A DNA stretch of 64,000 nt, taken from assembly GCF_042658685.1 (NCBI RefSeq), contig NZ_JBHSQY010000012.1; one strand, 5' to 3'. Source of the stretch: Macrococcoides bohemicum. GTDB taxonomy: Bacteria > Bacillota > Bacilli > Staphylococcales > Staphylococcaceae. This document shows positions 53,876-62,311 of this stretch, piece after piece; the first letter of the stretch is position 1, and each line of letters starts with the position of its first letter. The position numbers and the translations under genes are program-made. The notes below the pieces were generated by a model, which was given only the letters and a program-made list of their open reading frames with translations, made no database searches and was not told the DNA's origin.

Positions 53876-56281
53876 ATGAAAACTTATTCAAAAACAGAAT
53901 TCCGTGAACGCCTGGAGATGAAATTAACGAACAAAAGAAATACAACATTAGAAGATACGACAGATACGGATTTATTCTATGCAATTTGTTCAATCTTAAA
54001 AGATGAAATCAACCAAGCGAGTGTTGAAACGAAAAAAACTAATATAGATAGAAAAAAACGTCAAATCAACTATTTATCTATGGAATTTTTAATTGGTCGT
54101 TTAATTGAAAGTAACTTATTAAATGCAGGATTGTTAGATGTTTGTAACGAAGTATTAACTGAATTAGGAAGAGACCCTAAAAAAGTATATAGTGAAGAAA
54201 ATGATGCAGGACTTGGTAATGGGGGATTAGGACGACTTGCAGCCTGTTTCTTAGATTCTATCGCGAGTCTTGGTTATTTAGGAAATGGTTTTGGAATTCG
54301 TTATCGTTATGGGCTATTTGAACAACGAATCGTCAATGGTACGCAAATTGAATTACCAGATAACTGGTTACAAGAAGTTTATCCATGGGAAACACGTAAA
54401 ATAGATGAAGCGATGCATGTGAACTTCGGTGGTGAAGTATCAAGTGAAGTCGATGAGCATGGTAATTTTAAATTTACGTATCACAATCAGGAAACAGTAT
54501 TAGCAGTGCCATATGACGTTGGTGTAGTGGGATATGACAATGACGTTGTGAACCAGTTAAGATTGTGGAGCGCTGAATTACCATCAGACGTTATTGATCA
54601 TGGCAACTATAAGAACAGATTAGAACATATGCAGAATGTAGAACGAATCTCAGGATTCTTATATCCGGATGATTCGACTGAAGAAGGTCGTTTCCTACGT
54701 CTAAAACAACAGTATTTCTTAGTGTCATCAACGATTCAGACCTTAATTAAACAATTCAAAGAAAAATATAATTTACCTGTGACGCAGTTCCATGAATATC
54801 ACTGTATTCAAATTAATGATACGCATCCTACTTTCGGTATTCCTGAATTAATGCGTATTTTAATGGATGAAGAAGGTTTAGGATGGAATGAAGCCTGGTC
54901 GATTGTTACTAAGACATTTGCCTATACCAACCATACAATCATGCAGGAAGCATTAGAAAAATGGCCAGTAAGTCAAGTTCAAAAGGTAAATCCAAGAATC
55001 TTTATGATTATTAATGAAATTAATGAAAGATTCTGCCGTGAAGTATATGAGAAACATCCAGAAATGCGCGACAAAATAGCTGATTTAGCAGTGATTAGTA
55101 ATAATGTCGTGCATATGAGTAAATTAGCAATCGTTGGCTCATTCTCGGTAAACGGAGTTGCAGCACTTCACTCTGAAATTATTAAAGATCATACATTTAA
55201 TGATTTCTATAGGATACAACCTGAAAAATTCAACAACAAAACAAATGGTATTACACACCGTCGTTGGTTGATGACAGCTAACCCTGGGTTAACGCATTTA
55301 ATCAATGATGCAATTGGTGATGTGTGGCATAAATCACCACAAGAATTAACACAGCTAATGCGTTATTATAACGACGAATCATTCTTAAATCATCTTGCAG
55401 ATGTTAAGCTTGAGAATAAACGTGTACTTAAAGAAGTTATCTATAAAAAAACAGGTATTGAAGTAGATGAAAATTCAGTATTTGATGTACAGGTAAAAAG
55501 ATTACATGAATACAAACGTCAATTATTAAATATTTTACACATTATATATCTTTACAATGAAATTAAGCGCAAACCATCTATAAGAATTCAGCCTAGAACA
55601 TTTATATTTGGTGCTAAAGCTGCACCAAGTTATCATATTGCTAAAGAAATTATTAAATTAATTCATGCAGTAGGCAATGTTGTGAATAATGATAAAGATG
55701 TAGACAATAGAATTAAAGTAGTATTTTTAGAGAACTATAATGTAACACTTGCAGAAGATATTATGCCGGCTGCTGAAATCTCTGAGCAAATATCTACAGC
55801 ATCTATGGAAGCATCTGGAACTGGGAATATGAAGATGATGATGAATGGAGCTGTGACACTTGGAACAATGGATGGTGCGAACGTTGAAATCGCTGAATTA
55901 GTAGGTAAGGAAAATATCTTTATCTTTGGATTAAGTTCAGAAGAAGTAATTAACTACCAGAACAATGGTGGTTATCAGGCGGAAGCTATCTATCAAACAG
56001 ATGGACGTGTTAAAGGTGCGATGGATGCACTTAAAAATGAACAGTTTGGTCGTGACTTTGCATTTAACAATCTATATTATCATGTGCTTACAAACAATGA
56101 TCCATATTTCCTATTAAAAGATTTTAATGCTTATGTAGATATTCACTTAACTGCGATGGCAACATATCAGGATAAGAAGAAATGGAATCAAATGAGCTTG
56201 ATGAATATCCTGAAATCAGGACAATTCTCAAGTGATAGAACAATTCAGCAATATGCAACTGATATCTGGAAATTAGTATAG
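53876..56281 (+). CDS. glgP: Glycogen phosphorylase
   Basis: An 801-residue GT35 phosphorylase. LSMEFLIGRLIESNLLN (about 64-80), NGGLGRLAACFLDS (about 114-127) and the PLP-lysine region ASGTGNMKMMMNGAVTLGTMDGANVE (about 643-668) are the family signatures. It releases glucose-1-phosphate from glycogen ends. As the last gene of the operon it pairs degradation with synthesis. The ribosome-binding site AAGGAGAC precedes the ATG; a terminator follows. Confidence 0.96.
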   Translation: MKTYSKTEFRERLEMKLTNKRNTTLEDTTDTDLFYAICSILKDEINQASVETKKTNIDRKKRQINYLSMEFLIGRLIESNLLNAGLLDVCNEVLTELGRDPKKVYSEENDAGLGNGGLGRLAACFLDSIASLGYLGNGFGIRYRYGLFEQRIVNGTQIELPDNWLQEVYPWETRKIDEAMHVNFGGEVSSEVDEHGNFKFTYHNQETVLAVPYDVGVVGYDNDVVNQLRLWSAELPSDVIDHGNYKNRLEHMQNVERISGFLYPDDSTEEGRFLRLKQQYFLVSSTIQTLIKQFKEKYNLPVTQFHEYHCIQINDTHPTFGIPELMRILMDEEGLGWNEAWSIVTKTFAYTNHTIMQEALEKWPVSQVQKVNPRIFMIINEINERFCREVYEKHPEMRDKIADLAVISNNVVHMSKLAIVGSFSVNGVAALHSEIIKDHTFNDFYRIQPEKFNNKTNGITHRRWLMTANPGLTHLINDAIGDVWHKSPQELTQLMRYYNDESFLNHLADVKLENKRVLKEVIYKKTGIEVDENSVFDVQVKRLHEYKRQLLNILHIIYLYNEIKRKPSIRIQPRTFIFGAKAAPSYHIAKEIIKLIHAVGNVVNNDKDVDNRIKVVFLENYNVTLAEDIMPAAEISEQISTASMEASGTGNMKMMMNGAVTLGTMDGANVEIAELVGKENIFIFGLSSEEVINYQNNGGYQAEAIYQTDGRVKGAMDALKNEQFGRDFAFNNLYYHVLTNNDPYFLLKDFNAYVDIHLTAMATYQDKKKWNQMSLMNILKSGQFSSDRTIQQYATDIWKLV

Positions 56282-56290
56282 TAAGATTTT

Positions 56291-56322
56291 GACCAATCCC
56301 GAGTGAAAGATTGGTCTTTTTT
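56291..56322 (+). terminator. Terminator of the glg operon
   Basis: GACCAATC / GATTGGTC around a 10-base loop, followed by six T residues. Confidence 0.88.
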
Positions 56323-56682
56323 CATTTGCTGGCAGAGATTTAACGGAATCGATGGTAAGAAGAATAAGATACCGCAAAAGAAAGTGAGTAATAGTGGAAT
56401 CTCTAACTAAAAATAAACAATATCGCTATTTCTTTCGCTATAAATCTTTTCTCCATTGTCAGGAACTGAAGTAAAAGATACTTTTTTATTAGATGAAATT
56501 AAGAGTATCAAAAGCGGCATCTCAACAGTTCCATTCCGTATCGCGATAATGGAAAAAAACGGTGAATCGTGGCTGTTTGATCAAGTGAATCGAAAAGAAG
56601 CAAAAGCATTTGTAGAAGCATATAAAACAACCATCAAATAGTCTAAGTCGGATTAATTCTAACTGAAGCACCTAAGGGCATT
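56323..56682. other. Gap between glgP and the tenA promoter, with one gene remnant
   Basis: Apart from the possible pseudogene at 56444-56641, this stretch shows no convincing start with ribosome-binding site on either strand. The first 120 bases have stops in all forward frames. I see no further structured element. Confidence 0.5.
56444..56641 (+). pseudogene. Gene remnant, possibly the C-terminal part of a PH-like domain protein
   Basis: An open frame of about 66 codons without a ribosome-binding site. It encodes VKDTFLLDEIKSIKSG and ends WLFDQVNRKEAKAFVEAYK. The pattern of a beta-rich stretch followed by a C-terminal amphipathic helix is that of the end of small bacterial PH-like (YokE/SHOCT-associated) domains. 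A stop codon lies just upstream in frame and no N-terminal half is recognisable. It is probably a decayed gene, though a short real gene is possible. Confidence 0.4.
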
Positions 56683-56710
56683 TTGTAATTAAGCTAATTA
56701 TTGTTATAAT
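56683..56710 (+). promoter_or_regulatory. Promoter of the tenA riboswitch transcript
   Basis: -35 TTGTAA (56683-56688) and extended -10 TGTTATAAT (TATAAT at 56705-56710) with a 16-base spacer, about 22 bases before the riboswitch aptamer. Confidence 0.7.
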
Positions 56711-56732
56711 AAATGTAAATATAATACTTATA

Positions 56733-56849
56733 CACTAGGGGTGCATGTTTTATGCTGAGAGGTTAATTCCGACCCTTTGAACCTGTTGGTTAATGCTAGC
56801 GTAGGGAAGTGGGAAGATACCTATCCCTTACGTGTATAGGTATCTTTTT
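56733..56849 (+). ncRNA. TPP riboswitch with terminator
   Basis: The aptamer (56733-56811) has the conserved pieces CTAGGGGTGC, GCTGAGAGG, ACCCTTTGAACCTG and GCTAGCGTAGGGAAGTG. It is followed by a hairpin AGATACCTAT / ATAGGTATCT with a T-run (56814-56849), which ends directly before the tenA ribosome-binding site. Thiamine pyrophosphate binding should favour the terminator and shut off tenA. Confidence 0.97.
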
Positions 56850-56861
56850 AGGAGGAATAGA

Positions 56862-57539
56862 ATGTTTACGGAACGTATTTGGCAACGTGTTGAACCTATT
56901 TGGAGTTCTTATCTTGATCATCCTTTTGTGAAAGGATTAGCGGATGGTACACTTTCAAAAGAAAAATTTCAGCATTGGTTGAAACAAGACTATGTATATT
57001 TAATTGAATATGCAAAATTAATGGCGATTGGAAGTGCTAAATCTAGAGATCTATCTACGATGAGTACATTCGCACATTTATTGCATGGTACTTTATTTAT
57101 GGAGATGGATTTACATCGTAAATATGCAGCATCTTTTGACATAACTACTGATGAACTTGAATCTACTGATTCAGCTGCTACAAACACTGCTTATACGAGT
57201 TATATGTTGAATCATGCACAACGTGGAGGTGCTGAGCATGTCGTTGCATGTCTACTCGCATGTGCATGGAGTTACAATTATATCGGTAAATCATTAGCAC
57301 AAATGCCTGGTGCACGCGATGAAAGTAATCTTTATCATGACTGGGTTGCAACATACTCTGGTGAAGAATTTACTGAATTAACGAATGAAGCAATCAGATT
57401 AATGGATGAGCTGACTGAAGGTAAACCTGAAGCGGAATTAGCAGAATTAGAAGAAATTATCGTTAAGACAAGTTATTATGAATATATGTTCTGGGATATG
57501 TGTGAAAATCTTGAAACATGGCCAATCCCACAAAAATAG
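56862..57539 (+). CDS. tenA: Thiaminase II / aminopyrimidine aminohydrolase TenA
   Basis: A 225-residue helical TenA-family protein. The catalytic cysteine is C134 in VVACLLACAWSY, with D43 in KQDYVYLIEY and a C-terminal SYYEYMFWDMCEN containing the expected glutamate. It hydrolyses aminopyrimidine breakdown products of thiamine to HMP for salvage. ATG 56862 follows AGGAGGAATAG. It stands alone behind the TPP riboswitch; the usual partners thiM, thiD and thiE are not in this window. Confidence 0.93.
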   Translation: MFTERIWQRVEPIWSSYLDHPFVKGLADGTLSKEKFQHWLKQDYVYLIEYAKLMAIGSAKSRDLSTMSTFAHLLHGTLFMEMDLHRKYAASFDITTDELESTDSAATNTAYTSYMLNHAQRGGAEHVVACLLACAWSYNYIGKSLAQMPGARDESNLYHDWVATYSGEEFTELTNEAIRLMDELTEGKPEAELAELEEIIVKTSYYEYMFWDMCENLETWPIPQK

Positions 57540-57567
57540 ACCTAGGAATTTTCCTAGGTTTTTATTT
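57539..57567. terminator. Bidirectional terminator between tenA and lipase gene
   Basis: ACCTAGGAA / TTCCTAGGT with a 2-base loop, followed by T-rich sequence on the plus strand and by CTATTTTTG on the minus strand. It overlaps the lipase stop codon. Confidence 0.8.
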
Positions 57568-58773
57568 TTCAAATAAAACGAGTTCTTTAACAAGTGTGCG
57601 ATAGAAATCGATTAATTCTCCTGGCGTATGGAGTAAATTTGTCATATTGCCGCCAATCTGATCCATATGATCCCAACCATACATCCTAGGAACAACATGC
57701 CATATACCACGATCTATCATCACCTTTTTATTGTAAGATCTAGGTTCGGTGAATGGCCCTTCAGCAGAAATTGCTGGCACAAGTCCATCATTTTCCCACC
57801 ATTCAGGTGTTCCTGATATTGTACTGATTATACCCGTAAGATAGAAAGGGGCAAACATCCCGACATTTGCAATTTGATATTTCGTGAAGAAACTTTTATG
57901 TGTAGCAACAGTCGAATAACTTTTATATCGAATGTTTGGATTAATTGAAAGCTTGTTATTGATTTCCTCTGAGCCTTTTAATGTTAAGTCATAAAAGCCG
58001 TTGTCAGTAGTCTGCCAAAGCTTATTCGCTCTAACTCGTTTAATGTATGCAAAGTAACTTTCACCTTTTTGTTGACGTAATCCCCATTGACCAAAGCCCC
58101 AGTCTACTTTAAAGCTTGCTATACCTTCGTTCTCAACGAGTCGATAAAAGAATGATTTAATTAAATTCTTATTACCTAATCGATCTGCAATATATGTTCC
58201 GTTATGCGGTGTACCGATTGTTGTAATTGTATTGATCATATTATCTTGTCCACCTATAAATAGAGATGCAACTTTTAAATGGTGGGCGTTTGCATAGGCT
58301 ACTTCTTCAGGACGACCATAACGTAACATATGCTCTAATATACGTATTGTCTGTCCGCCCATACTATGACCTATGAAATGCACTTTTTTACCTGGCTGCC
58401 AATCCGGAAAAATGCCCTCATATGTCTTACCGAAACGATGATGCCCAAATTTCTTACTGTGATAAGCCCCATAGTCTACACGACCACCTTTGATATAATA
58501 ATATAATTCAACAGCGCGGTCATAACTTGAGGTCATAGAACCTATGCTCGCTTCATAAACATTATAGCCTTCAATGTTTAATGTAGAAGTTATATTTACC
58601 TTTAAACCACCCCAATAAGGCATTAATCCATGCGGTGTATTATCTCTTGCAAAACCCGCAAAACCATGGACTAAAATAATCGGCTCTTTATTAATCTTTA
58701 AATCATTATTAGCTACTCTCTCAGGAAGAATCGGTGCACGTTCTGTAATTATTGTTGTAAGACGTTTACGCAT
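57562..58773 (-). CDS. Lipase of the staphylococcal type, without secretion signal
   Basis: A 403-residue alpha/beta-hydrolase closely resembling the mature domain of staphylococcal lipases (Geh/Lip, family I.6). It shows PIILVHGFAGF (31-41, oxyanion hole), nucleophile S137 in GHSMGGQT, GTPHNGT, the ENDGLVPA segment, and a C-terminal HVVPRMYGWDHMDQIG carrying the histidine and metal-binding aspartate. Secreted relatives have a signal peptide and a pro-region of over 200 residues, both absent here. ATG 58773 lies 8 bases after AAGGAG. It may act inside the cell or have lost export. Confidence 0.85.
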   Translation of the reverse strand: MRKRLTTIITERAPILPERVANNDLKINKEPIILVHGFAGFARDNTPHGLMPYWGGLKVNITSTLNIEGYNVYEASIGSMTSSYDRAVELYYYIKGGRVDYGAYHSKKFGHHRFGKTYEGIFPDWQPGKKVHFIGHSMGGQTIRILEHMLRYGRPEEVAYANAHHLKVASLFIGGQDNMINTITTIGTPHNGTYIADRLGNKNLIKSFFYRLVENEGIASFKVDWGFGQWGLRQQKGESYFAYIKRVRANKLWQTTDNGFYDLTLKGSEEINNKLSINPNIRYKSYSTVATHKSFFTKYQIANVGMFAPFYLTGIISTISGTPEWWENDGLVPAISAEGPFTEPRSYNKKVMIDRGIWHVVPRMYGWDHMDQIGGNMTNLLHTPGELIDFYRTLVKELVLFEK

Positions 58774-58866
58774 TATCAAAACTCCTTGAACAATATAGGA
58801 TATTCATAAATTGTTTAATTCATTATATCACTTCAAAATATTTAAATCAGAAACTAAAATTATGTG

Positions 58867-58897
58867 TTGATTCTGACGTAACGTTATAGTTTAAAGT
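58867..58897 (+). promoter_or_regulatory. MerR-type promoter with 19-bp spacer
   Basis: -35 TTGATT (58867-58872) and -10 TAAAGT (58892-58897) with 19 bases between them, and a perfect palindrome TAACGTTA (58879-58886) at the centre of the spacer. An overlong spacer with a central dyad is the hallmark of MerR-family-controlled promoters, and a MerR gene follows, so autoregulation is likely. Confidence 0.5.
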
Positions 58898-58918
58898 AAC
58901 ATTGTAAGGAGGTAGGAT

Positions 58919-59653
58919 ATGAATATTAAAAAAGTATCTGAATTAACAGGTGTAAGCATAAGAACTTTGCATTATTATGATGAAATCGACTTATTATGTC
59001 CAAATAAAAATGACAACGGATATCGTGATTATAGTGATTTAGATTTAGACAGACTTCAACACATAATGCTCTACCGCAAAATGAATCTATCACTAAATAA
59101 AATCAAAGCGCTATTAAACAACAATGTAAATATGATAGATGTCCTTACAGATCAACGAACAAGACTGCAAGTGCAGCAACAACAGATTCATTCAATGATT
59201 ACACTAATCGACCAAACAATAAAAAGTAAAAAAGAGGGTAAGAAGATGACACCAGAAGAAAAATTTAAAGGTATTAATTTTAACGATATCCAGTATGAAC
59301 AAGAAGCGCGTGAGAAGTATGGGGATAAAGCGGTAGATTTATCACAAAAGAAAATTAACCAGCTTTCAGATGATGGTAAAAATCAACTTTCACAGGATTG
59401 GATTGATATATTTAAAACGTTTAATCAATTAAAGGATAAACCGATTGAAGACCAAACAGTTACCTTGCATACTGAAAAATTTTATCATTTTTTAAATAAT
59501 AACTTTGGTAATTATTCACTCGATGCATTTTATGGATTAGGTGATATGTATATGATTGATGAACGATTTACTAATAACATCAATCAGTATGGCGAAGGAC
59601 TTGCGAAATATATGAGTGAAGCAATGAAATATTATGCTATGATAAATTCTTAA
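58919..59653 (+). CDS. MerR family regulator with TipAS-like effector domain
   Basis: A 244-residue protein with an N-terminal MerR winged helix (1-70; VSELTGVSIRTLHYYDEIDLL), a long coiled-coil dimerisation helix (about 75-110) and a C-terminal helical TipAS-type domain (about 120-240). Similar proteins (TipA, Mta, SkgA) bind diverse drugs or peptides and switch on efflux or stress genes. An internal ATG near residue 111 could give the effector domain alone, as TipAS does in Streptomyces, but no clear ribosome-binding site proves this. The AAGGAGGTAGG site is strong. Confidence 0.85.
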   Translation: MNIKKVSELTGVSIRTLHYYDEIDLLCPNKNDNGYRDYSDLDLDRLQHIMLYRKMNLSLNKIKALLNNNVNMIDVLTDQRTRLQVQQQQIHSMITLIDQTIKSKKEGKKMTPEEKFKGINFNDIQYEQEAREKYGDKAVDLSQKKINQLSDDGKNQLSQDWIDIFKTFNQLKDKPIEDQTVTLHTEKFYHFLNNNFGNYSLDAFYGLGDMYMIDERFTNNINQYGEGLAKYMSEAMKYYAMINS

Positions 59654-59679
59654 AACAGCGCATCAGCTGTTTTTATTTT
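59652..59679 (+). terminator. Terminator after the MerR gene
   Basis: AAAACAGC / GCTGTTTT around GCATCA, followed by TATTTTG; it overlaps the stop codon. Confidence 0.75.
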
Positions 59680-59814
59680 GCATAAATTTAACTATGCAAA
59701 ATAATTATTATACATTGAAAATAATGTTCTTAGTAATAATTTTTTGCAAAGACTTTTAAAAATTCAGAATTTAATATAAAATGTTATTAACAAATATGAA
59801 TAATAGGTGACATG

Positions 59815-60843
59815 ATGATAAAACCAGTAAAAATAAAAAAAGGTGATACAATAGCTATTGTATCTTTATCTAGTGGTATGGCCGGTGATGATGATTTCAT
59901 ATGGAGAACGAAGCAAGGTTTAGAAAGACTTGAATCTGTTTTTGGATTAAAATATAAAGTAATGCCAAATGCATTAAAAGGTTCAGAATATTTATATGCA
60001 CATCCTGAAAAAAGGGCAGAAGACTTCAATCAGGCAGTGTTAGATCCAGAAGTTAAAGCAATTATTTGTACAATAGGCGGTACCGAATCAGTTCGTATTA
60101 TGCCGTATATAGATGTAGAAGCGTTTAAACAGAATCCCAAAATTTTTATGGGCTATTCTGATACGACAGTGCAACATCTTTATTTCTATCAACATGGTAT
60201 AACAACGTATTATGGCCCCGCACTACTTACTGACTTTGCTGAAAATGTAAAGATGGATGAATATACAATCAGCCAAATATTAAATGTACTTTTTACTGAT
60301 AATCCTGTTGGACGTATATATACTTCAGAAACTGTGCGTAAATTTGGATTGTTATGGGATGAGATTGCCAAAGTATTTGAGCGAGAAAATTTACTCAATC
60401 CAGGGTACGAAGTGATTAATGGGGTAGGTAAGGTTCAAGGACATTTAATAGGTGGATGTGTTGAAACGTTAAATCATATACAAGGCACGAAATATTTTCC
60501 AGAAGTATCCGCATTTAAAGATGCCATTCTGTTCCTTGAAACATCTGAAAGACACACACATCCTGAAGTGTTAGAGCAATATATAAGAACGTATGCAGTA
60601 ATGGGAATCTTTGATATAATCAATGGGATGATAATCGGTAGACCACAAGATGGTGTCTATTATGAAGAAATTAAAGCAGTCTTTCAAAAGATACTTAAAG
60701 AAATCGGCAGAGAAGATTTACCGGTATTTTATAATGCAACCTTTGGACATAATGAACCAAAAGGGATATTACCTTATGGTGTTCAGGCTGAACTCGATAC
60801 TTACAATAAGACGTTTACAATATTAGAAAATGCAGTAGAATAA
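59815..60843 (+). CDS. S66 family LD-carboxypeptidase / MccF-like peptidase
   Basis: A 342-residue serine peptidase of family S66. It shows the N-terminal GDTIAIVSLSSGMAGDD, an ICTIGGTES segment (about 84-92), the nucleophile S115 in FMGYSDTT, a YYGPALLTDF segment, and a glutamate- and histidine-bearing second half (VQGHLIGGCVETL, LETSERHTHPEVL). Family members cleave L,D-peptide bonds of murein peptides (LdcA) or inactivate microcin C-like peptide nucleotides (MccF). The substrate is unresolved. ATG 59815 fits AGGTGA slightly better than the adjacent ATG 59812. It is a single gene with its own terminator. Confidence 0.82.
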   Translation: MIKPVKIKKGDTIAIVSLSSGMAGDDDFIWRTKQGLERLESVFGLKYKVMPNALKGSEYLYAHPEKRAEDFNQAVLDPEVKAIICTIGGTESVRIMPYIDVEAFKQNPKIFMGYSDTTVQHLYFYQHGITTYYGPALLTDFAENVKMDEYTISQILNVLFTDNPVGRIYTSETVRKFGLLWDEIAKVFERENLLNPGYEVINGVGKVQGHLIGGCVETLNHIQGTKYFPEVSAFKDAILFLETSERHTHPEVLEQYIRTYAVMGIFDIINGMIIGRPQDGVYYEEIKAVFQKILKEIGREDLPVFYNATFGHNEPKGILPYGVQAELDTYNKTFTILENAVE

Positions 60844-60867
60844 CCAGCGCTGGCTGGTTATTTTTTT
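60841..60867 (+). terminator. Terminator after the S66 peptidase gene
   Basis: TAACCAGC / GCTGGTTA around GCTG, followed by seven T residues; the stem begins at the stop codon. Confidence 0.88.
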
Positions 60868-60947
60868 ACCTAAAATTATTGATTCACTCTTTTGAAAAAT
60901 CTGATAATAATATATCATTAATATAATATGTTAAGTGGGTGATGACA

Positions 60948-61586
60948 ATGGATGAATTTATTGAAGAAATACAAAAACTAATTAATCAATCGACTAAATC
61001 AATCAATATTAGAATTAGTGGCCATGGTGCATCTGGCAAATCAACATTCACTAATCAATTAATCAGTCAGTTAAATGAAGAAAAATACAATTTATTAGAG
61101 ACAGATCCATATATTATCGATAGTAGTATTAGAAAATTGGCTTATGTTGAATATGATTTCAGTGGACAAAAGTATAAAGAAAAAATAACGGGATGTATGC
61201 CCTTAGCGCACGAACTTAATAGTTTAAAAAGAGATATATTGGCATTAAAGAATGGTATGGACATCATAACAATTGATGAACCCTGGGCACCTAGTGTCAA
61301 ACTGAATGGCAATCGTCAAATTAATATCTATGAAGGGTTGAGTTTATTTTTCTTAGATAAAGCTTTATTCGATATTTCGATTGTATTTAAATGTGATGAA
61401 GAAACTGAAATGCTGAGAAGGCTAGATAGAGATGTCAATATTAGAGGTGGAAATCCTGATTATATTAAATCAACGCAAGCATTACGTAGAAGACAATATG
61501 AACAATTCATGTTGCCTTTAGAAGCTGAATTTGATTATGTAATCGATACTTCTAACAACGCATTTATTATGGAGAAATCAATATGA
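60948..61586 (+). CDS. P-loop kinase, uridine kinase / phosphoribulokinase-like
   Basis: A 212-residue protein with a Walker A motif GHGASGKST (25-33), a DPYIIDSS segment (about 53-60) and an arginine-rich lid MLRRLDRDVNIRGG (about 158-171) as in the uridine kinase superfamily. The substrate is unknown; it could phosphorylate a nucleoside, a sugar or another small molecule. ATG 60948 is chosen as AGTGGGTGA precedes it; GTG 60939 overlaps that site. The next Nudix gene starts inside its stop (ATGA overlap), so the two products probably act in one process. Confidence 0.7.
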   Translation: MDEFIEEIQKLINQSTKSINIRISGHGASGKSTFTNQLISQLNEEKYNLLETDPYIIDSSIRKLAYVEYDFSGQKYKEKITGCMPLAHELNSLKRDILALKNGMDIITIDEPWAPSVKLNGNRQINIYEGLSLFFLDKALFDISIVFKCDEETEMLRRLDRDVNIRGGNPDYIKSTQALRRRQYEQFMLPLEAEFDYVIDTSNNAFIMEKSI

Positions 61587-61987
61587 AAACATGGAATGGT
61601 GCGAGTGTTATTGTAATTAATAATAATAAATTACTAATCGTTAAGTCAAAGAGTGAACAGAAATGGTCTATACCAACAGGTGGCATTGAAAAAGAAGAGG
61701 CTTCCGAGGAAGCTGCAATAAGAGAAGTATTTGAAGAGACAGGTTATAGCATTACAATATTAAACCATATTAAAACGCTAAGTAAATTAGTGAAAGAATA
61801 TAATGTTACCGTAGATTACTTCTTAGGAGAAGTGTATTCAGGAGAAATGTTAAATAATGATCCGGATGACGAAATTGAAGAAATAAAATGGATAACGATA
61901 TCTGAATACGATGATATAGACTGGATGTATCCAGAAGATGAATTATTCATAAAAAGTTATTTAAAACCCGGAGATCAATATGTCTAA
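61583..61987 (+). CDS. Nudix hydrolase
   Basis: A 134-residue single-domain Nudix protein. The Nudix box is complete: GGIEKEEASEEAAIREVFEETGY (about 32-54), preceded by the strand KWSIPTG. It probably hydrolyses a nucleoside diphosphate derivative, but the substrate cannot be predicted. It overlaps the kinase gene by 4 bases. A truncated GNAT gene follows. Confidence 0.85.
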   Translation: MKTWNGASVIVINNNKLLIVKSKSEQKWSIPTGGIEKEEASEEAAIREVFEETGYSITILNHIKTLSKLVKEYNVTVDYFLGEVYSGEMLNNDPDDEIEEIKWITISEYDDIDWMYPEDELFIKSYLKPGDQYV

Positions 61988-61991
61988 TAAA

Positions 61992-62311
61992 GTATCTATC
62001 ATTATGCAATTTGGGTGAGTGAAGAAACAAATTGGATGGAAATTGGAATGTGTATTTATAATCCTGATTATTGGAGTAGAGGTTATGGTACCTCTGCATT
62101 CCTGCAATGGATAGACTATATTTTTAATAATAGTGATTTACACCGTATCGGAATATCAACATGGTCAGGCAATGTCCGAATGATGAAATTGGCTGAAAAA
62201 GTTGGAATGATAGAAGAGGCAAGAATTCGTGATGCAAGGATAGTAGACGGTAAATATTATGATGCAATTAAAATGGGTATCATGCGAAATGAGTGGGAGG
62301 ATTACAAGTGA
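61992..62311 (+). pseudogene. 5'-truncated GNAT acetyltransferase (RimJ/RimL type)
   Basis: The frame reads SIYHYAIWVSEETNWMEIG and continues through the acetyl-CoA-binding region WSRGYGTSAFLQWIDYIF to DGKYYDAIKMGIMRNEWE, the C-terminal two-thirds of a RimJ/RimL-type N-acetyltransferase. Two stop codons lie immediately upstream in frame, and the expected first 60 or so residues are missing. No ribosome-binding site precedes the GTG at 62015. The 3' end is intact and its stop overlaps the next GTG, suggesting that the loss is fairly recent. Residual expression as a 98-residue fragment is possible. Confidence 0.75.
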
